A DNA stretch of 37,828 bases from UBA8199 sp035358715 (GTDB lineage: Bacteria; Verrucomicrobiota; Verrucomicrobiia; Limisphaerales; UBA8199): positions 1 to 37,828 of the forward strand of contig DAOPPX010000047.1 in the NCBI GenBank assembly GCA_035358715.1, read 5' to 3'. Position 1 is the stretch's first letter. Every line of letters starts with the position of its first letter. Of this stretch, positions 1 to 8,780 are shown one piece after another. The position numbers and the translations under genes were made by a program. The notes under the pieces are model-generated. The model did not search any database. It saw only the letters and a program-made list of their open reading frames with translations, and was not told the DNA's origin.

Positions 1-143
1 TAACGCTCCTTCCAACCCGCATTAAGGCTTACTGCTTTTCTTGAATCAGCCGTGCTTCAAACCCGGGTGTTGGCAGAGCGCCGGACGGGAGGTTTCGGCA
101 GAACGCCCCTGCCGTACCGGCAGGAAGTGACTGCAAGGCGCGG

Positions 144-3100
144 CTAGGGCGAGACTAGCTTCTTGAACTCAGGCGATTGGCGCAGCGAGCCGAAGCGGTC
201 CTCTTTCTTTGCGCTGGCCAGCAAATCGCGCGCTTTGGGGTCTTGCTGGAGCCGCTTGTTGCTGAGGTCAAGCGCCTGGCGGAGGGCGGAGAGGGCCTCG
301 GCGGGCTTGCCCAGGCCGGATTTCAACACGGCCAGGTCGTACCAGGCTTCGGGGTTGGTGGGCATGAGCTTGACCAGTTTATCGAGGGACGCTTCGAGCT
401 TGGGCACATTCTGGAGCATCGCGTAGGCCTGGGCGAGGCTTAGCATCGCCCCCGCGTCGTGTTGCGGCTGCGCTTCAAGTTTGTCAACGGCCTTCTGCAG
501 TCCCGCGTAGTGGCCGAAGCTGCTGTAAACCTGAATCAGGCTGCGGAAGACGTTCGCATCTGCCTTGGGATGGTTCAACACGCCGTCCAGAATCTGAACC
601 GCGCGGTTGGTTTGCTGCATTTGGAGGTAGGCGCTCGAGAGGTCCAGGGCGGCCTGGAAGTTGGAGGGGTTCTTCTGCACCTGATCCTCCAATTGCATGA
701 GCGCCGCCTGGGCCTGCTCGATTCCCGAGGCCTGCTTATAGCTCTTGATGTTGTCCACGAGCCCCCGCACCTGGCCGTTGTAGGGGTCCAGCTTCAGGCA
801 GGTTTCCGCTATGAGGAGGGCGTCGTCGAAACGCCGCGTCTGGAGCAGCAGTTGGGCGTAGCGGAAGACGGCTTCCGGGCTGTAAGGGCAAAAGGCGAAA
901 GCCTGGCGGAAGGCGAAATCAGCTTCCTTGAGCACGCGTTGGTACTCCGCGTTGGATTTGGGCCGGTATTCCGGCTTGCAGACATTCGGGTCGGGGTTGA
1001 GCCGCCAGGCGTAGATGCCGCCGATGGAACTGCGGAGCTTGGAGAAGGACTTCTGGGCGTCATCATCGTGGACGAACCGGCGGTCGCCGGTGAAGCCGGT
1101 GAAGTCGTGGCGCAGGTAGGTCTTTTCGATCCAATCGGTGATTTCCTTAACCGGCGTGTCGTAGTCAATAATGTCACCGGTCAGGCGTTTGGAGAACTGC
1201 CTCCAGAACTGGTGGTCCCGCTGGAAGACGTCCTCCGTCAGGGAGGGCAGCGGCTCGCGGTTGATCTTCATGATGATGCCGAAGGGCGTCAGGTGCGGGT
1301 ACATCCAGTCCAGCGGGAAGCTCTCCTCGACGAAGAACTCGTTCTTGGGGTTTTGATCGAAGATGACCTTGGTCAGCAGGCCGTTGATGTTCATGACGGC
1401 GACCTGGCCGGAAACCTGCATCCGGCTGTCAATGATTTTCACGTCCTCGCCTGGTTTCAACTGACCCGCCTGCATGCGCCGCTGGGCGTCGGCCATGTAT
1501 TCCTGGAAGCAGCGCTGTGAATCCTCGGGGGTGGCCGAGTAGATTTCACGGTCGGGGTAAACCCCGCCGCGGCTCCGGGCAATCTCCTTGGGATAAGCCT
1601 CTTCCAGGAGCAGGCGGTTGAGCCGGATGCGGGTCCAGCTCTGCGGGTCTTCCTTGATGAAGTCGGTCAGGTATTCCGAGAGCTGGACGTGCTTGAACCG
1701 TTCCGGCTCGTAGAGCGGCTTTGTTTTCGATAGCTCAGCCAACTCGGTCCCCAGTTTTTCCTGCTTCTGGCGCAGGCGCTCGGAGGTGCTGCCATCCGCG
1801 ATCTCCTGGTCCACGGCGTCCTTCTCGCGCTGCTTGGCGCGAGCGCGTTCCTTGATCTTGAGTTCGCGCTCCAGCAGCCCATTCAGGTCTGTCGCCAAAT
1901 GGCGGCGCAAGGCCGCCTCGTTGCCCTGGCTGGTAAGCAGTCGCTGCGTCTCTGAACTGAGGTTCTCATAAAGATGTTTCGAGAGTGGATCCTGCTGCGG
2001 GCCGGGGCGCAGCTTGGCCGCCAGGGCGGGCAGGTCAACAAAGTCCTTGTCGGCAAACCAGGACGTGTAGGTGCGCCGGCGCTTCTCGACGCGGGCGCCC
2101 AGGTTGCCGAAGAACCGGTCCAGCGGCGCGACCGCCCGGGCCAGCAGGTTGGTCTCGTACTCCTTGTCCTTGAACACCATCCGCATCAGCTCGCTGAAGA
2201 AGGGGGGGTCAATCTGCGTGCTGCGATTGTAGTGCGCGCGGATGTAGCAGAGGTAGGTTCCATCGGCCAGGGCGTTTTGGGTGATGATATAGACATCGCG
2301 GCGGTCGAACTTCTGGTCCTCCTTGGGCTGGCAATGGTGCGGCGTGAAGCTTTCGCAGAAGATGATATAGGTCGGGCAGAAGCGGCCGGGGTCGGTCCCG
2401 CCGTACAGCACCGCGTCCTTGGTCATCTCCGGGTAGAGCGGTTTGCCGTCCGCGCCCTTGAAGGGCGGGGTGAACATATCATGGCCGAACCAGTAGCCGA
2501 ACCAGTGGTTGCGCTGGTTGCTGGGGAACCAGTGAGTGAGCGCCGAGTAGAGGGGCATGGAGGCAAAGAGCCCCAGGGTGACGAGGAGCGGGCCGCGCTG
2601 GCGATAGACCACCAGGGCCAGCACGAAGGCCACCGCGATGGCCAGCAGCAGCAGGTTGGCGTAGATGGGCAGGCCGTATTGATTCGGGGCAAAGGCGCGC
2701 CCGATCCAGTGCGGCAACTCCGAGAGCTTGACCACCCCGGCGGGGCCAAAGTAGTGCTTGCCCGTCGTGTCCCAGAGGCAGAACAGGGCGAGCACCACGG
2801 CGAACATGCCCCCGGCCAACCCCCAAAGCCGGAACTTCTGGTAATGCGTGGCCATGAAGGCGGCGGTCAGCGCCAGGCCGTAGCCGATGAGGCAGGCCAC
2901 AATGGTATGCGAAGAACACAGGAAGACCTTGACGAGGTCGGCCGAGGCCCGGTCCGGCGTGGGATTGAGCAGCAGGATCAACAGCGCCCCCAGGCAGACG
3001 TAGAGCGCCGAAAGGCTGATGATCCAGGCGCGTTCGCGCTTCTGCATCTTGAAGAAGAACAGGAAGGGCACCAGCCCGATGAACATGTAAACCCAGGTGA

Positions 3101-4247
3101 ACTCAGCGGCCACGCCTTCAATGAGCATGCCCATTTGGCTGACGAAGCGGCGGGGATCGGTGACCGGGTTGGTCGGGTTGGGCTGTTCGTACTGGCCGCG
3201 GCTCAGCGCGTGGAAGAAGCCTTCGACGGTGCGCGGGTAGCCCCACTGCATGGGCGGATTAGTCATGCCCGAAACCGCCATGTAGAGGTAGAACGACACC
3301 CCCAGCATCCAGAGGCCGGCCATTGCCAGCACCGTCTTCCAGTAGCCGCCCAGCCCCTTGGTGCGGACGGCCAGCCAGATGCTCGCAATCAGCGAGCCAA
3401 TGCCGATAACGTTGAAGAGGAACAGCAGCCCGGGCTTGGCGCCGATGTTGTGGAACATGTGGTCGCCCGTAAACACCACCAGCAGGCAGTCGGCCAGATA
3501 CACAATGAAGTTGCCCAGGAACGCGTCGCGGCCCAGCCGCGGATTGCCGGCGGCGATCGCCACCTCGATGCCCAGCGCGGCCACGATGAGGCTTTGATGC
3601 AGAGTGATGCAGACCCCGAACAGGAAGGCCGCCCAGTAGGCGTAGCGCATCTGGTGCGGCGCGTAAATCCAGCGCAGCAGGCAAACCAGCACCGCCAGAT
3701 ACCACGGCACGCTGGTCACGGCGATGCGGTTCACCACGACCGATTCATTCCACATGAAGCCGTCCAGCCCGAGCAGCAAGCCCGCGCACACGGCCGAGAT
3801 CAGGCAGATGGCGCTTTCCCATTTGCCGGTCATGCTCTTGAGTTCCTCGATGCCCTCCATGAGCATGCTGCTGCCGCGGGAGACCAGCAGGGCGAGCAGG
3901 CCGCAGGCCATCGCGCCGCTAAAGGCCTGCCCCACCGAGACGCGCCACGCCATGTTGCCGATGGGCAAGAGCGCCGTCCACAGCCAGCTATAGATCGTCC
4001 AAACCGGGTAGCCGGGCGGATGGGGAATCCCGGCGTAGAACGCCCCCGTCACCAGCTCGCCGGAGTCCTCCAACGTCAGCTCCGGCGCCAGGGTCATCAA
4101 ATAGACCGCCCAAACCACGGCGAAGGTGATCGCCAGCGCCAGCCAATCAATCTTTCGGAACAACGGTGGTACTGGCCCCGGGACGGGCACAGGCGTCGGC
4201 TTCGGCGCCTTGCGCCCCTCAGGCTCCGCATTCTTTGGTCTGATCAT
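144..4247 (-). CDS. DUF2723 (TMEM260-like) giant membrane protein with C-terminal TPR repeats
   Basis: The 1367-residue protein starts with a Pro-rich cytoplasmic tail and a first membrane helix near residues 34-53. It then carries the DUF2723 signature: an acidic LEDSGE loop at 59-64 and GIPHPPGYP at 73-81. About a dozen further hydrophobic helices follow up to about residue 590. DUF2723 belongs to the GT-C-like O-mannosyltransferase fold group (eukaryotic TMEM260), so a lipid-linked sugar transferase role is the family-based guess. A soluble half follows, with a charged coiled-coil-like stretch near 790-840 and several TPR units from about 1095 to the end. The ATG at 4247 has no Shine-Dalgarno on the minus strand. 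It has no obvious operon partner. Family assignment is firm; substrate is unknown. Confidence 0.85.
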   Translation of the reverse strand: MIRPKNAEPEGRKAPKPTPVPVPGPVPPLFRKIDWLALAITFAVVWAVYLMTLAPELTLEDSGELVTGAFYAGIPHPPGYPVWTIYSWLWTALLPIGNMAWRVSVGQAFSGAMACGLLALLVSRGSSMLMEGIEELKSMTGKWESAICLISAVCAGLLLGLDGFMWNESVVVNRIAVTSVPWYLAVLVCLLRWIYAPHQMRYAYWAAFLFGVCITLHQSLIVAALGIEVAIAAGNPRLGRDAFLGNFIVYLADCLLVVFTGDHMFHNIGAKPGLLFLFNVIGIGSLIASIWLAVRTKGLGGYWKTVLAMAGLWMLGVSFYLYMAVSGMTNPPMQWGYPRTVEGFFHALSRGQYEQPNPTNPVTDPRRFVSQMGMLIEGVAAEFTWVYMFIGLVPFLFFFKMQKRERAWIISLSALYVCLGALLILLLNPTPDRASADLVKVFLCSSHTIVACLIGYGLALTAAFMATHYQKFRLWGLAGGMFAVVLALFCLWDTTGKHYFGPAGVVKLSELPHWIGRAFAPNQYGLPIYANLLLLAIAVAFVLALVVYRQRGPLLVTLGLFASMPLYSALTHWFPSNQRNHWFGYWFGHDMFTPPFKGADGKPLYPEMTKDAVLYGGTDPGRFCPTYIIFCESFTPHHCQPKEDQKFDRRDVYIITQNALADGTYLCYIRAHYNRSTQIDPPFFSELMRMVFKDKEYETNLLARAVAPLDRFFGNLGARVEKRRRTYTSWFADKDFVDLPALAAKLRPGPQQDPLSKHLYENLSSETQRLLTSQGNEAALRRHLATDLNGLLERELKIKERARAKQREKDAVDQEIADGSTSERLRQKQEKLGTELAELSKTKPLYEPERFKHVQLSEYLTDFIKEDPQSWTRIRLNRLLLEEAYPKEIARSRGGVYPDREIYSATPEDSQRCFQEYMADAQRRMQAGQLKPGEDVKIIDSRMQVSGQVAVMNINGLLTKVIFDQNPKNEFFVEESFPLDWMYPHLTPFGIIMKINREPLPSLTEDVFQRDHQFWRQFSKRLTGDIIDYDTPVKEITDWIEKTYLRHDFTGFTGDRRFVHDDDAQKSFSKLRSSIGGIYAWRLNPDPNVCKPEYRPKSNAEYQRVLKEADFAFRQAFAFCPYSPEAVFRYAQLLLQTRRFDDALLIAETCLKLDPYNGQVRGLVDNIKSYKQASGIEQAQAALMQLEDQVQKNPSNFQAALDLSSAYLQMQQTNRAVQILDGVLNHPKADANVFRSLIQVYSSFGHYAGLQKAVDKLEAQPQHDAGAMLSLAQAYAMLQNVPKLEASLDKLVKLMPTNPEAWYDLAVLKSGLGKPAEALSALRQALDLSNKRLQQDPKARDLLASAKKEDRFGSLRQSPEFKKLVSP

Positions 4248-4347
4248 AAGGAGTCTCTCGACTTACCGGGGAACCATAACTAACGGGGTTCGGGCAAAGC
4301 CAGTCGAATTTTCACTCCCGGACTGCCCAGGGGCGGGTCTTGATCAT

Positions 4348-4369
4348 GGGGCGGCTGGAAGGCCGCCCC
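4348..4369 (-). terminator. GC-rich hairpin after the ABC ATPase gene
   Basis: An 8-bp perfect stem (GGGGCGGC at 4348-4355 with GCCGCCCC at 4362-4369) and 6-nt loop lie about 40 bp downstream of the stop of the minus-strand ABC ATPase. There is no T-tract on the minus strand, so a role as an intrinsic terminator is uncertain. It could equally be part of a dispersed repeat. Confidence 0.3.
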
Positions 4370-4409
4370 TTGCAGGCCGGCGATGTGTGCGTTGGGCGGA
4401 GGAATGCGC

Positions 4410-5552
4410 CTACTCGATTGCCTTGCCGGACGCCGGGTCGAAGAAACGGGCGTGGCGCAGGTCGCAGGCGAGCGACACCCGGTCCTTGACGCGGGCGCCG
4501 TGTGTCGGCGCAACGCGGGCAATAACGCCGCGGTTGTGGCCGGCCAGGTGGAGATAGGTTTCGGCGCCCATTGGCTGGACGAGTTCAACCACCGCTTCGA
4601 ATGTGCGCCCGGCCAAAGGCGGAGGCTGACTGGCGTCGCAGGCGATGTGTTCCGGGCGGATTCCCAACACCACCGGCTTGCCAATGTAGGGCCGCAGGGA
4701 CCGGGCGCTCGCAGCGTCGAGTTCCAGGGTGACAGGCCTCGAAGCGGCAGGACGGTCGCAAGGGGTTTCCTGAAACCGGAGCGCGGCCCCGTTCGCCAGC
4801 ACGGTGCCCTCGAAGAAGTTCATGGGGGGCGAGCCGATAAAGCCGGCAACGAAGAGGTTGGCGGGCTGGCGGTAAAGGTCCAGCGGTGCGGCGACTTGCT
4901 GGAGCACGCCGTCCTGCATGAGGGCAACGCGCTGGCCGAGCGTCAGGGCCTCCACCTGGTCGTGGGTGACGTAAAGCATGGTGCAGGCCAGGCGGGTGTG
5001 GAGCCGGGCGATCTCAGCACGCATCTGGAGCCGGGCGGGAGCGTCGAGATTGGAGAGGGGCTCGTCGAGCAGCAGCAGGCTTGGGCGGCGGACCAGGGCG
5101 CGGCCCAGCGCGACGCGCTGGCGCTGGCCGCCGGAAAGGGATGCCGGGTGGCGCTCGAGACAGGCGCCGAGATCCAGGACTTGCGCGGCCTCCCGGACGC
5201 GCTGGTCAATATCCGCCCGGGGCACATGCCGGAGTTTCAGCCCGAAGGCCAGGTTGTCATAGACCGACAGGTGGGGATACAGGGCGAAGTTCTGGAAGAC
5301 CATTGCCACATCACGATCCCTGGGGGGCAGGTGGTTGACGGTCCGGCCGGCGAGCGCGACGGTGCCGGCGGTGGGGGTCTCCAGGCCGGCGATGAGGCGC
5401 AATAGTGTCGTTTTGCCGCAGCCCGAGGGGCCAACCAGCACGAGGAGTTCGTTGTCTTCAACGGCGAGGCTGACGTTGTCCACCGCGCGAAGGCTGCTGC
5501 CCGCCGGCCCGGTGAAGACCTTGGTCAGATGCTCCAGAACAACCTGTGCCAT
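4410..5552 (-). CDS. ABC transporter ATP-binding protein, MalK/UgpC type
   Basis: This 380-residue ATPase would energise uptake of sugars or glycerol-3-phosphate as part of a CUT1-type ABC importer. Visible motifs are Walker A GPSGCGKTT (41-49), Q-loop Gln87, signature LSGGQ (139-143), Walker B LLLLDEP (159-165) and switch His197. The C-terminal ~95 residues form a TOBE-like regulatory domain (GIRPEH) typical of MalK/UgpC, and length fits the family. No permease or binding-protein gene lies nearby, so it is an orphan ATPase that may serve permeases encoded elsewhere. It is transcribed divergently from the phosphoglycerate mutase gene. The ATG at 5552 leaves a 92-bp divergent spacer. Confidence 0.9.
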   Translation of the reverse strand: MAQVVLEHLTKVFTGPAGSSLRAVDNVSLAVEDNELLVLVGPSGCGKTTLLRLIAGLETPTAGTVALAGRTVNHLPPRDRDVAMVFQNFALYPHLSVYDNLAFGLKLRHVPRADIDQRVREAAQVLDLGACLERHPASLSGGQRQRVALGRALVRRPSLLLLDEPLSNLDAPARLQMRAEIARLHTRLACTMLYVTHDQVEALTLGQRVALMQDGVLQQVAAPLDLYRQPANLFVAGFIGSPPMNFFEGTVLANGAALRFQETPCDRPAASRPVTLELDAASARSLRPYIGKPVVLGIRPEHIACDASQPPPLAGRTFEAVVELVQPMGAETYLHLAGHNRGVIARVAPTHGARVKDRVSLACDLRHARFFDPASGKAIE

Positions 5553-5599
5553 GCGGCCAGTCTTGGAAGCCAGGCGGCGGAAGTCGAGGCCGAATCGCG

Positions 5600-5629
5600 T
5601 TGACGGTGCGGCAGCGTTCCTTCCATTAT
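5600..5629 (+). promoter_or_regulatory. Putative sigma-70 promoter of the phosphoglycerate mutase gene
   Basis: TTGACG (5600-5605) and CATTAT (5624-5629) are separated by 18 bp inside the divergent spacer. A start about 7 bp after the -10 box would leave a leader of only about 9 nt before the ATG at 5645. This matches the absence of a Shine-Dalgarno there. Confidence 0.4.
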
Positions 5630-5644
5630 GCGGCCAAGTTGTAT

Positions 5645-6868
5645 ATGAATCTCGATACTCTGTATTCCGAATTGACTCTTAAGGCCAACGCCAAGGTGGC
5701 GCTGGTGGTGCTCGATGGCGTGGGCGATGTGGCCACGCGGGAGCAAGGTTACCTGACCCCGCTCGAAGCAGCGGTCACACCGAACATGGACACGCTGGCA
5801 AAGGACTCCGCGCAGGGGCGGCTGATTCCGATTGCGCCGGGCATTACGCCGGGAAGCGGCCCGGGGCACCTGGGGCTATTTGGGTACGACCCGCTGGAGT
5901 TCCAGGTGGGGCGGGGGGTGATCGAGGCGCTGGGCCTGGGCCTCGAACTGCGGGCGGGCGATGTGGCGGCGCGGGCCAACTTCTGCACGCTCGACGCCAA
6001 GGGGATTGTTACCGACCGCCGCGCGGGCCGGATTGACACCGCAGTCTGCGAGGGACTTTGTGCGCTGCTGGCGCAGAAGGTGAAAAAGGTGGGCGACGCG
6101 GAAGTGATCATCAAGCCCGGGAAAGGCCATCGGTTTGTGGTGCTGTTCCGCGGCAAGGGCCTGGAAGGGCCGCTGACCGACGCCGACCCGCATCGCGAGG
6201 GGCTCCCGGTTCCCAAAGCGGCGCCGGTGAACCCCAAGTCCGCCAAGGCGAAGAAGGCTGCCAAACTGGTGGCCGAGTTCTACAAGGCGGCCTTGCCCTT
6301 GATTGCCCAGAAGAAACCGGCGAACGGTTTCCTGATGCGCGGGATAGCGCATCAACCTGAGATTCCGCTGTTTCAAGACCGGTATGGGCTGCGGCCAGCC
6401 TGCATTGCCGTCTATCCGATGTACAAGGGGTTGGCGCAACTGGTGGGCATGGCCAAGTTGGAAGGGCCGCAGACCATCGCCGAGCAGTTCGAGCGCTACC
6501 TGGCCGAGCACGGCAACTACGACTTCTTCTTCATTCACTTCAAGTACACCGACATGTATGGCGAGGACGGCAACTTCGCCGCGAAGAAGAAGGCGATCGA
6601 GGAATTCGACGCGGCGCTGCCGATCCTGCTGCGCAAGAAGCCGGACGTGCTGGCCATCACGGGCGACCACTCGACGCCCTGTGCGATGAAAGGCCATTCC
6701 TGGCATCCGCAGCCGGTTATGCTCCACTCCGAATGCTCGGGCTCGGACAAGCTGGAGCGGTTCACCGAAACGGGCGCCAATTCCGGCTCGCTGGGGGTCT
6801 TCGCGGCGAAGGACCTGATCCGGCTGATGCAGGCCAACGCCAAGATGTTCGACAAGTTCGGCGCGTAA
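5645..6868 (+). CDS. apgM: 2,3-bisphosphoglycerate-independent phosphoglycerate mutase, archaeal type
   Basis: It interconverts 3- and 2-phosphoglycerate in glycolysis/gluconeogenesis; the family belongs to the alkaline phosphatase superfamily with a phosphoserine intermediate and two divalent metals. Metal-site motifs are LDGVGD (Asp24) near the start and GDHSTP (Asp341, His342) near the end. The nucleophile region is TPGSGPGHLGLFGYDP, with Ser71 the likely phosphorylated residue. The start at 5645 (MNLDTLYSEL) gives 407 residues, normal for ApgM; upstream in-frame codons overlap the divergent ABC ATPase gene and look non-coding. It is followed after a palindromic repeat by an exonuclease gene on the same strand. 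Confidence 0.9.
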   Translation: MNLDTLYSELTLKANAKVALVVLDGVGDVATREQGYLTPLEAAVTPNMDTLAKDSAQGRLIPIAPGITPGSGPGHLGLFGYDPLEFQVGRGVIEALGLGLELRAGDVAARANFCTLDAKGIVTDRRAGRIDTAVCEGLCALLAQKVKKVGDAEVIIKPGKGHRFVVLFRGKGLEGPLTDADPHREGLPVPKAAPVNPKSAKAKKAAKLVAEFYKAALPLIAQKKPANGFLMRGIAHQPEIPLFQDRYGLRPACIAVYPMYKGLAQLVGMAKLEGPQTIAEQFERYLAEHGNYDFFFIHFKYTDMYGEDGNFAAKKKAIEEFDAALPILLRKKPDVLAITGDHSTPCAMKGHSWHPQPVMLHSECSGSDKLERFTETGANSGSLGVFAAKDLIRLMQANAKMFDKFGA

Positions 6869-6875
6869 ACGTGCC

Positions 6876-6947
6876 GGTAGGGACGCGTTCCACCGCGTCC
6901 CGGATATTCCAGAGCAAGCGTGGGACGCGGTGGAACGCGTCCCTACC
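6876..6947. repeat. Perfect 26-bp inverted repeat (REP/MITE-like palindrome)
   Basis: Left arm 6876-6901 begins GGTAGGGACGCGTTCC and is the exact reverse complement of right arm 6922-6947; the arms are separated by 20 nt. It fills almost the whole gap between the apgM stop (6868) and the exonuclease start (6956). A transcript through it would fold into a very stable hairpin. The arms read partly as themselves in inverse, as in dispersed palindromic elements seen in verrucomicrobial genomes (recalled, not searched). Confidence 0.85.
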
Positions 6948-6955
6948 CAAGCATC

Positions 6956-7675
6956 ATGGCCAAGCTGGTATTCGACATCGAGACCTCCGCGCTGCCGCTG
7001 GAGCAATTCGACGACGCCCAACAGGAATACCTGTTCCGCGAGTGCCAGAAGATTGCCGACGAGGCGGCGCGGGAGACGCGGCGCGCGGAAATCCGGCAGC
7101 AGTTCAGCTTGTGGCCGTTCACCGCGCAGGTGGTCTGCGTCGCGATGCTCAACGCCGACACCTCGCGCGGCCAGGTGCTCTTCACCGCGGAGGACTACGA
7201 GGCGGATGCCGACGAGGCCGGCCCGGTGGAGTTCATGGCGTGCATGGACGAGGTCGAGCTGCTGACGGCCTTCTGGGATGTGGCGAAGCACTACGAGAGC
7301 ATCGTCACCTTCAACGGGCGCGGCTTTGATGTGCCGTTCATTTACCTGCGCTCGGCGCTGCTCAATGTTCCCATCACGCGCAAGAACTGGCTGGGTTACC
7401 GCTTCCAGACCGAGCCGCACTGCGACCTGGCGGAGCAGTTGACGTTCTACGGCGTCAGCGGGCGCGAGGGTGCGGCCCGGCGGTTCAACCTGGATTTTTA
7501 CTGCAAGGCGTTCGGCATCGAGTCTCCAAAGAGCCATGGTGTGACCGGCGCGGATATGAATTCGCTGATCGCCGCGGGTCGTTACCGTGACATCGCGGAT
7601 TACTGCCTGGGGGATGTGAAGGCCACGGTGCTCCTGTATCATATCTGGCAGGAGCGGCTGGCGGGCATTAAGTGA
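6956..7675 (+). CDS. 3'-5' exonuclease, DnaQ/PolB-type RNase H-like fold
   Basis: The 239-residue protein looks like a stand-alone DEDD-type exonuclease related to the proofreading domain of family B polymerases. ExoI is FDIET at residues 6-10 (Asp7, Glu9), ExoII is FNGRGFDVPF in the middle, and ExoIII is in the C-terminal segment DYCLGDVKATVLLYHIW with Asp as third metal ligand. No polymerase or helicase domain is attached. The start at 6956 (MAKLVFDIET) was chosen because the longer reading frame runs through the palindromic repeat. Its TGA overlaps the GTG of the next gene. It probably acts in DNA repair or RNA processing; the substrate cannot be read from sequence. Confidence 0.8.
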   Translation: MAKLVFDIETSALPLEQFDDAQQEYLFRECQKIADEAARETRRAEIRQQFSLWPFTAQVVCVAMLNADTSRGQVLFTAEDYEADADEAGPVEFMACMDEVELLTAFWDVAKHYESIVTFNGRGFDVPFIYLRSALLNVPITRKNWLGYRFQTEPHCDLAEQLTFYGVSGREGAARRFNLDFYCKAFGIESPKSHGVTGADMNSLIAAGRYRDIADYCLGDVKATVLLYHIWQERLAGIK

Positions 7676-8358
7676 AGGCAGAAGGCAGAAGGCAGAAGGC
7701 AGAAGGAGGGCCGAAGGGCGAAGCGCGGAGGGTGTGGGTGTGTTTTGCGGTGAGGGAGGAGGCAGGGGCGTTTCGGCGACTCGTGAAAGGGCGGCGCGAT
7801 GTCAGAGTCATGCTGGTGGGGATGGGGAAGCGTAATGCGGAGCGGGCGCTGCGCGCGGCTTTGGTTCAGGAACGGCCGGGGTTGGTGTTGAGTTGCGGGT
7901 TTGCGGGGGGGCTGCGGCCAGATTGGCCGACGGGCACGGTGGTCTTCGCTGCCGAAGCGGAGACCGGCCTGGAGCCGGCCCTGCTGGCGGCGGGCGCCCA
8001 GCCGGCGCGCTTCCATTGCGCTGACCGGGTGGCGGCAACCGCGGCGGAAAAGCGAGCGCTGCACGAAACGACCGGAGCCGATGCCGTCGAGATGGAGTCA
8101 GGCGCGATCTGTGCGGTGTGCCGCGAGCAGAATGTGCCCAGCGCGACCGTGCGTGTGATCCTGGATACCGCCCTGGAAGACCTGCCGCTGGATTTCAGCC
8201 AGTTGATGACCGCCCGGCAGAGGCTGGACTACGGGAAGCTGGCCCTGGCGCTGGCAAAGTCCCCTGGCAAGGCGGTGGAGTTGCTGCGCCTGCAAGAGCA
8301 AGCCGGGTTGGCAGCCGGAACGCTAGCTGAGGTTCTGGCCGCGATTACGGCGGAGTAG
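7672..8358 (+). CDS. Nucleoside phosphorylase/nucleosidase family protein, possibly HpnG-like
   Basis: The core resembles MTA/SAH nucleosidases and the hopanoid-associated phosphorylase HpnG, which removes adenine from adenosylhopane. Visible motifs are VGMGKRNA, SCGFAGGL near the phosphate/ribose site and DAVEMES, the conserved ribose-binding Glu loop. The GTG at 7672 overlaps the exonuclease stop, but the first 20 codons run through a heptanucleotide repeat and are Lys/Gly/Arg-rich. The family homology begins only at VWVCFAV, so the true start may be the GTG at 7732. The gene converges with a DMT transporter gene (14-bp overlap). An HpnG role is supported only by hpnD/hpnK-like genes across the convergence. 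Confidence 0.7.
   Translation: MKAEGRRQKAEGGPKGEARRVWVCFAVREEAGAFRRLVKGRRDVRVMLVGMGKRNAERALRAALVQERPGLVLSCGFAGGLRPDWPTGTVVFAAEAETGLEPALLAAGAQPARFHCADRVAATAAEKRALHETTGADAVEMESGAICAVCREQNVPSATVRVILDTALEDLPLDFSQLMTARQRLDYGKLALALAKSPGKAVELLRLQEQAGLAAGTLAEVLAAITAE
7674..7706 (+). repeat. Heptanucleotide tandem repeat (GAAGGCA)x4
   Basis: Four perfect GAAGGCA units occupy 7674-7701, and a partial fifth (GAAGG) runs to 7706. They lie immediately after the GTG candidate start of the phosphorylase gene. Seven is not a multiple of three, so gain or loss of a unit would change the frame if translation really begins at 7672. Confidence 0.9.
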
Positions 8359-8779
8359 CTCCCGGCTCCAGGGCGGCTGCGGGCTGAGATGGCTTCGGCT
8401 TGGCATGCTCGCTGTAGCTGATCAGGGCGGCGCCGATGACGATGAAAACTACGCCGGCCCAGCGGATGGGGGAGACCCTCTCGCCCAGGAAGAGGATCGC
8501 GGCGAAGGTGGTCATCACGAAGCTCAGCGCGGTCAGCGGCCAGAGAAAGCTGACGTCGCTCTCGGCCAGGAGGACCAGCAGGCAGGCAAAGAACAGCGCC
8601 TCCAACAAGATGCCCAACAGCACGTTGCCATTGGTAACGCCGGCTTTGGCGACGCGGACGATCTCGGCCACGCTGACTTTCCCGACCTCGCCGATCTGCC
8701 CGATGCCTTTCTTGAGCAAGACCACGCCGCCCGCTTCGAAGACCAATCCGATAAGGAGTATGAGAAGCAACTTAGCCAT
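8345..8779 (-). CDS. Small DMT-superfamily (SMR/EamA-like) membrane transporter
   Basis: The 144-residue protein has four hydrophobic helices, near 3-23, 52-70, 76-97 and 105-123. It contains the EamA/SMR-type pattern LGERVSPIRWAGVVFIVIGAALIS at its end (helix 4 with preceding Glu-Arg). One EamA unit of this size must dimerise to transport. The C-terminal tail is Pro/Ala-rich. It starts 1 bp after the stop of the hpnK-like gene and is presumably co-transcribed with it. A lipid or sugar intermediate is a plausible but unproven cargo. Its 3' end overlaps the convergent phosphorylase gene. Confidence 0.75.
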   Translation of the reverse strand: MAKLLLILLIGLVFEAGGVVLLKKGIGQIGEVGKVSVAEIVRVAKAGVTNGNVLLGILLEALFFACLLVLLAESDVSFLWPLTALSFVMTTFAAILFLGERVSPIRWAGVVFIVIGAALISYSEHAKPKPSQPAAALEPGATPP

Positions 8780-8780
8780 A

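Noticed and set aside
108..124. CCTGCCG-TAC-CGGCAGG hairpin after the DUF2723 gene as a terminator
   Set aside because: The stem is perfect but only 7 bp and is followed by no T-tract on the minus strand; too weak to call.
1974..4283. A 769-codon open frame on the plus strand
   Set aside because: It is antisense to the DUF2723 gene, is His/Arg/Gln/Gly-rich and shows no domain; typical shadow of a GC-rich gene.
5876..7642. A 588-codon open frame on the minus strand
   Set aside because: It crosses apgM, the palindrome and the exonuclease in antisense; composition is shadow-like and the real genes are well supported.
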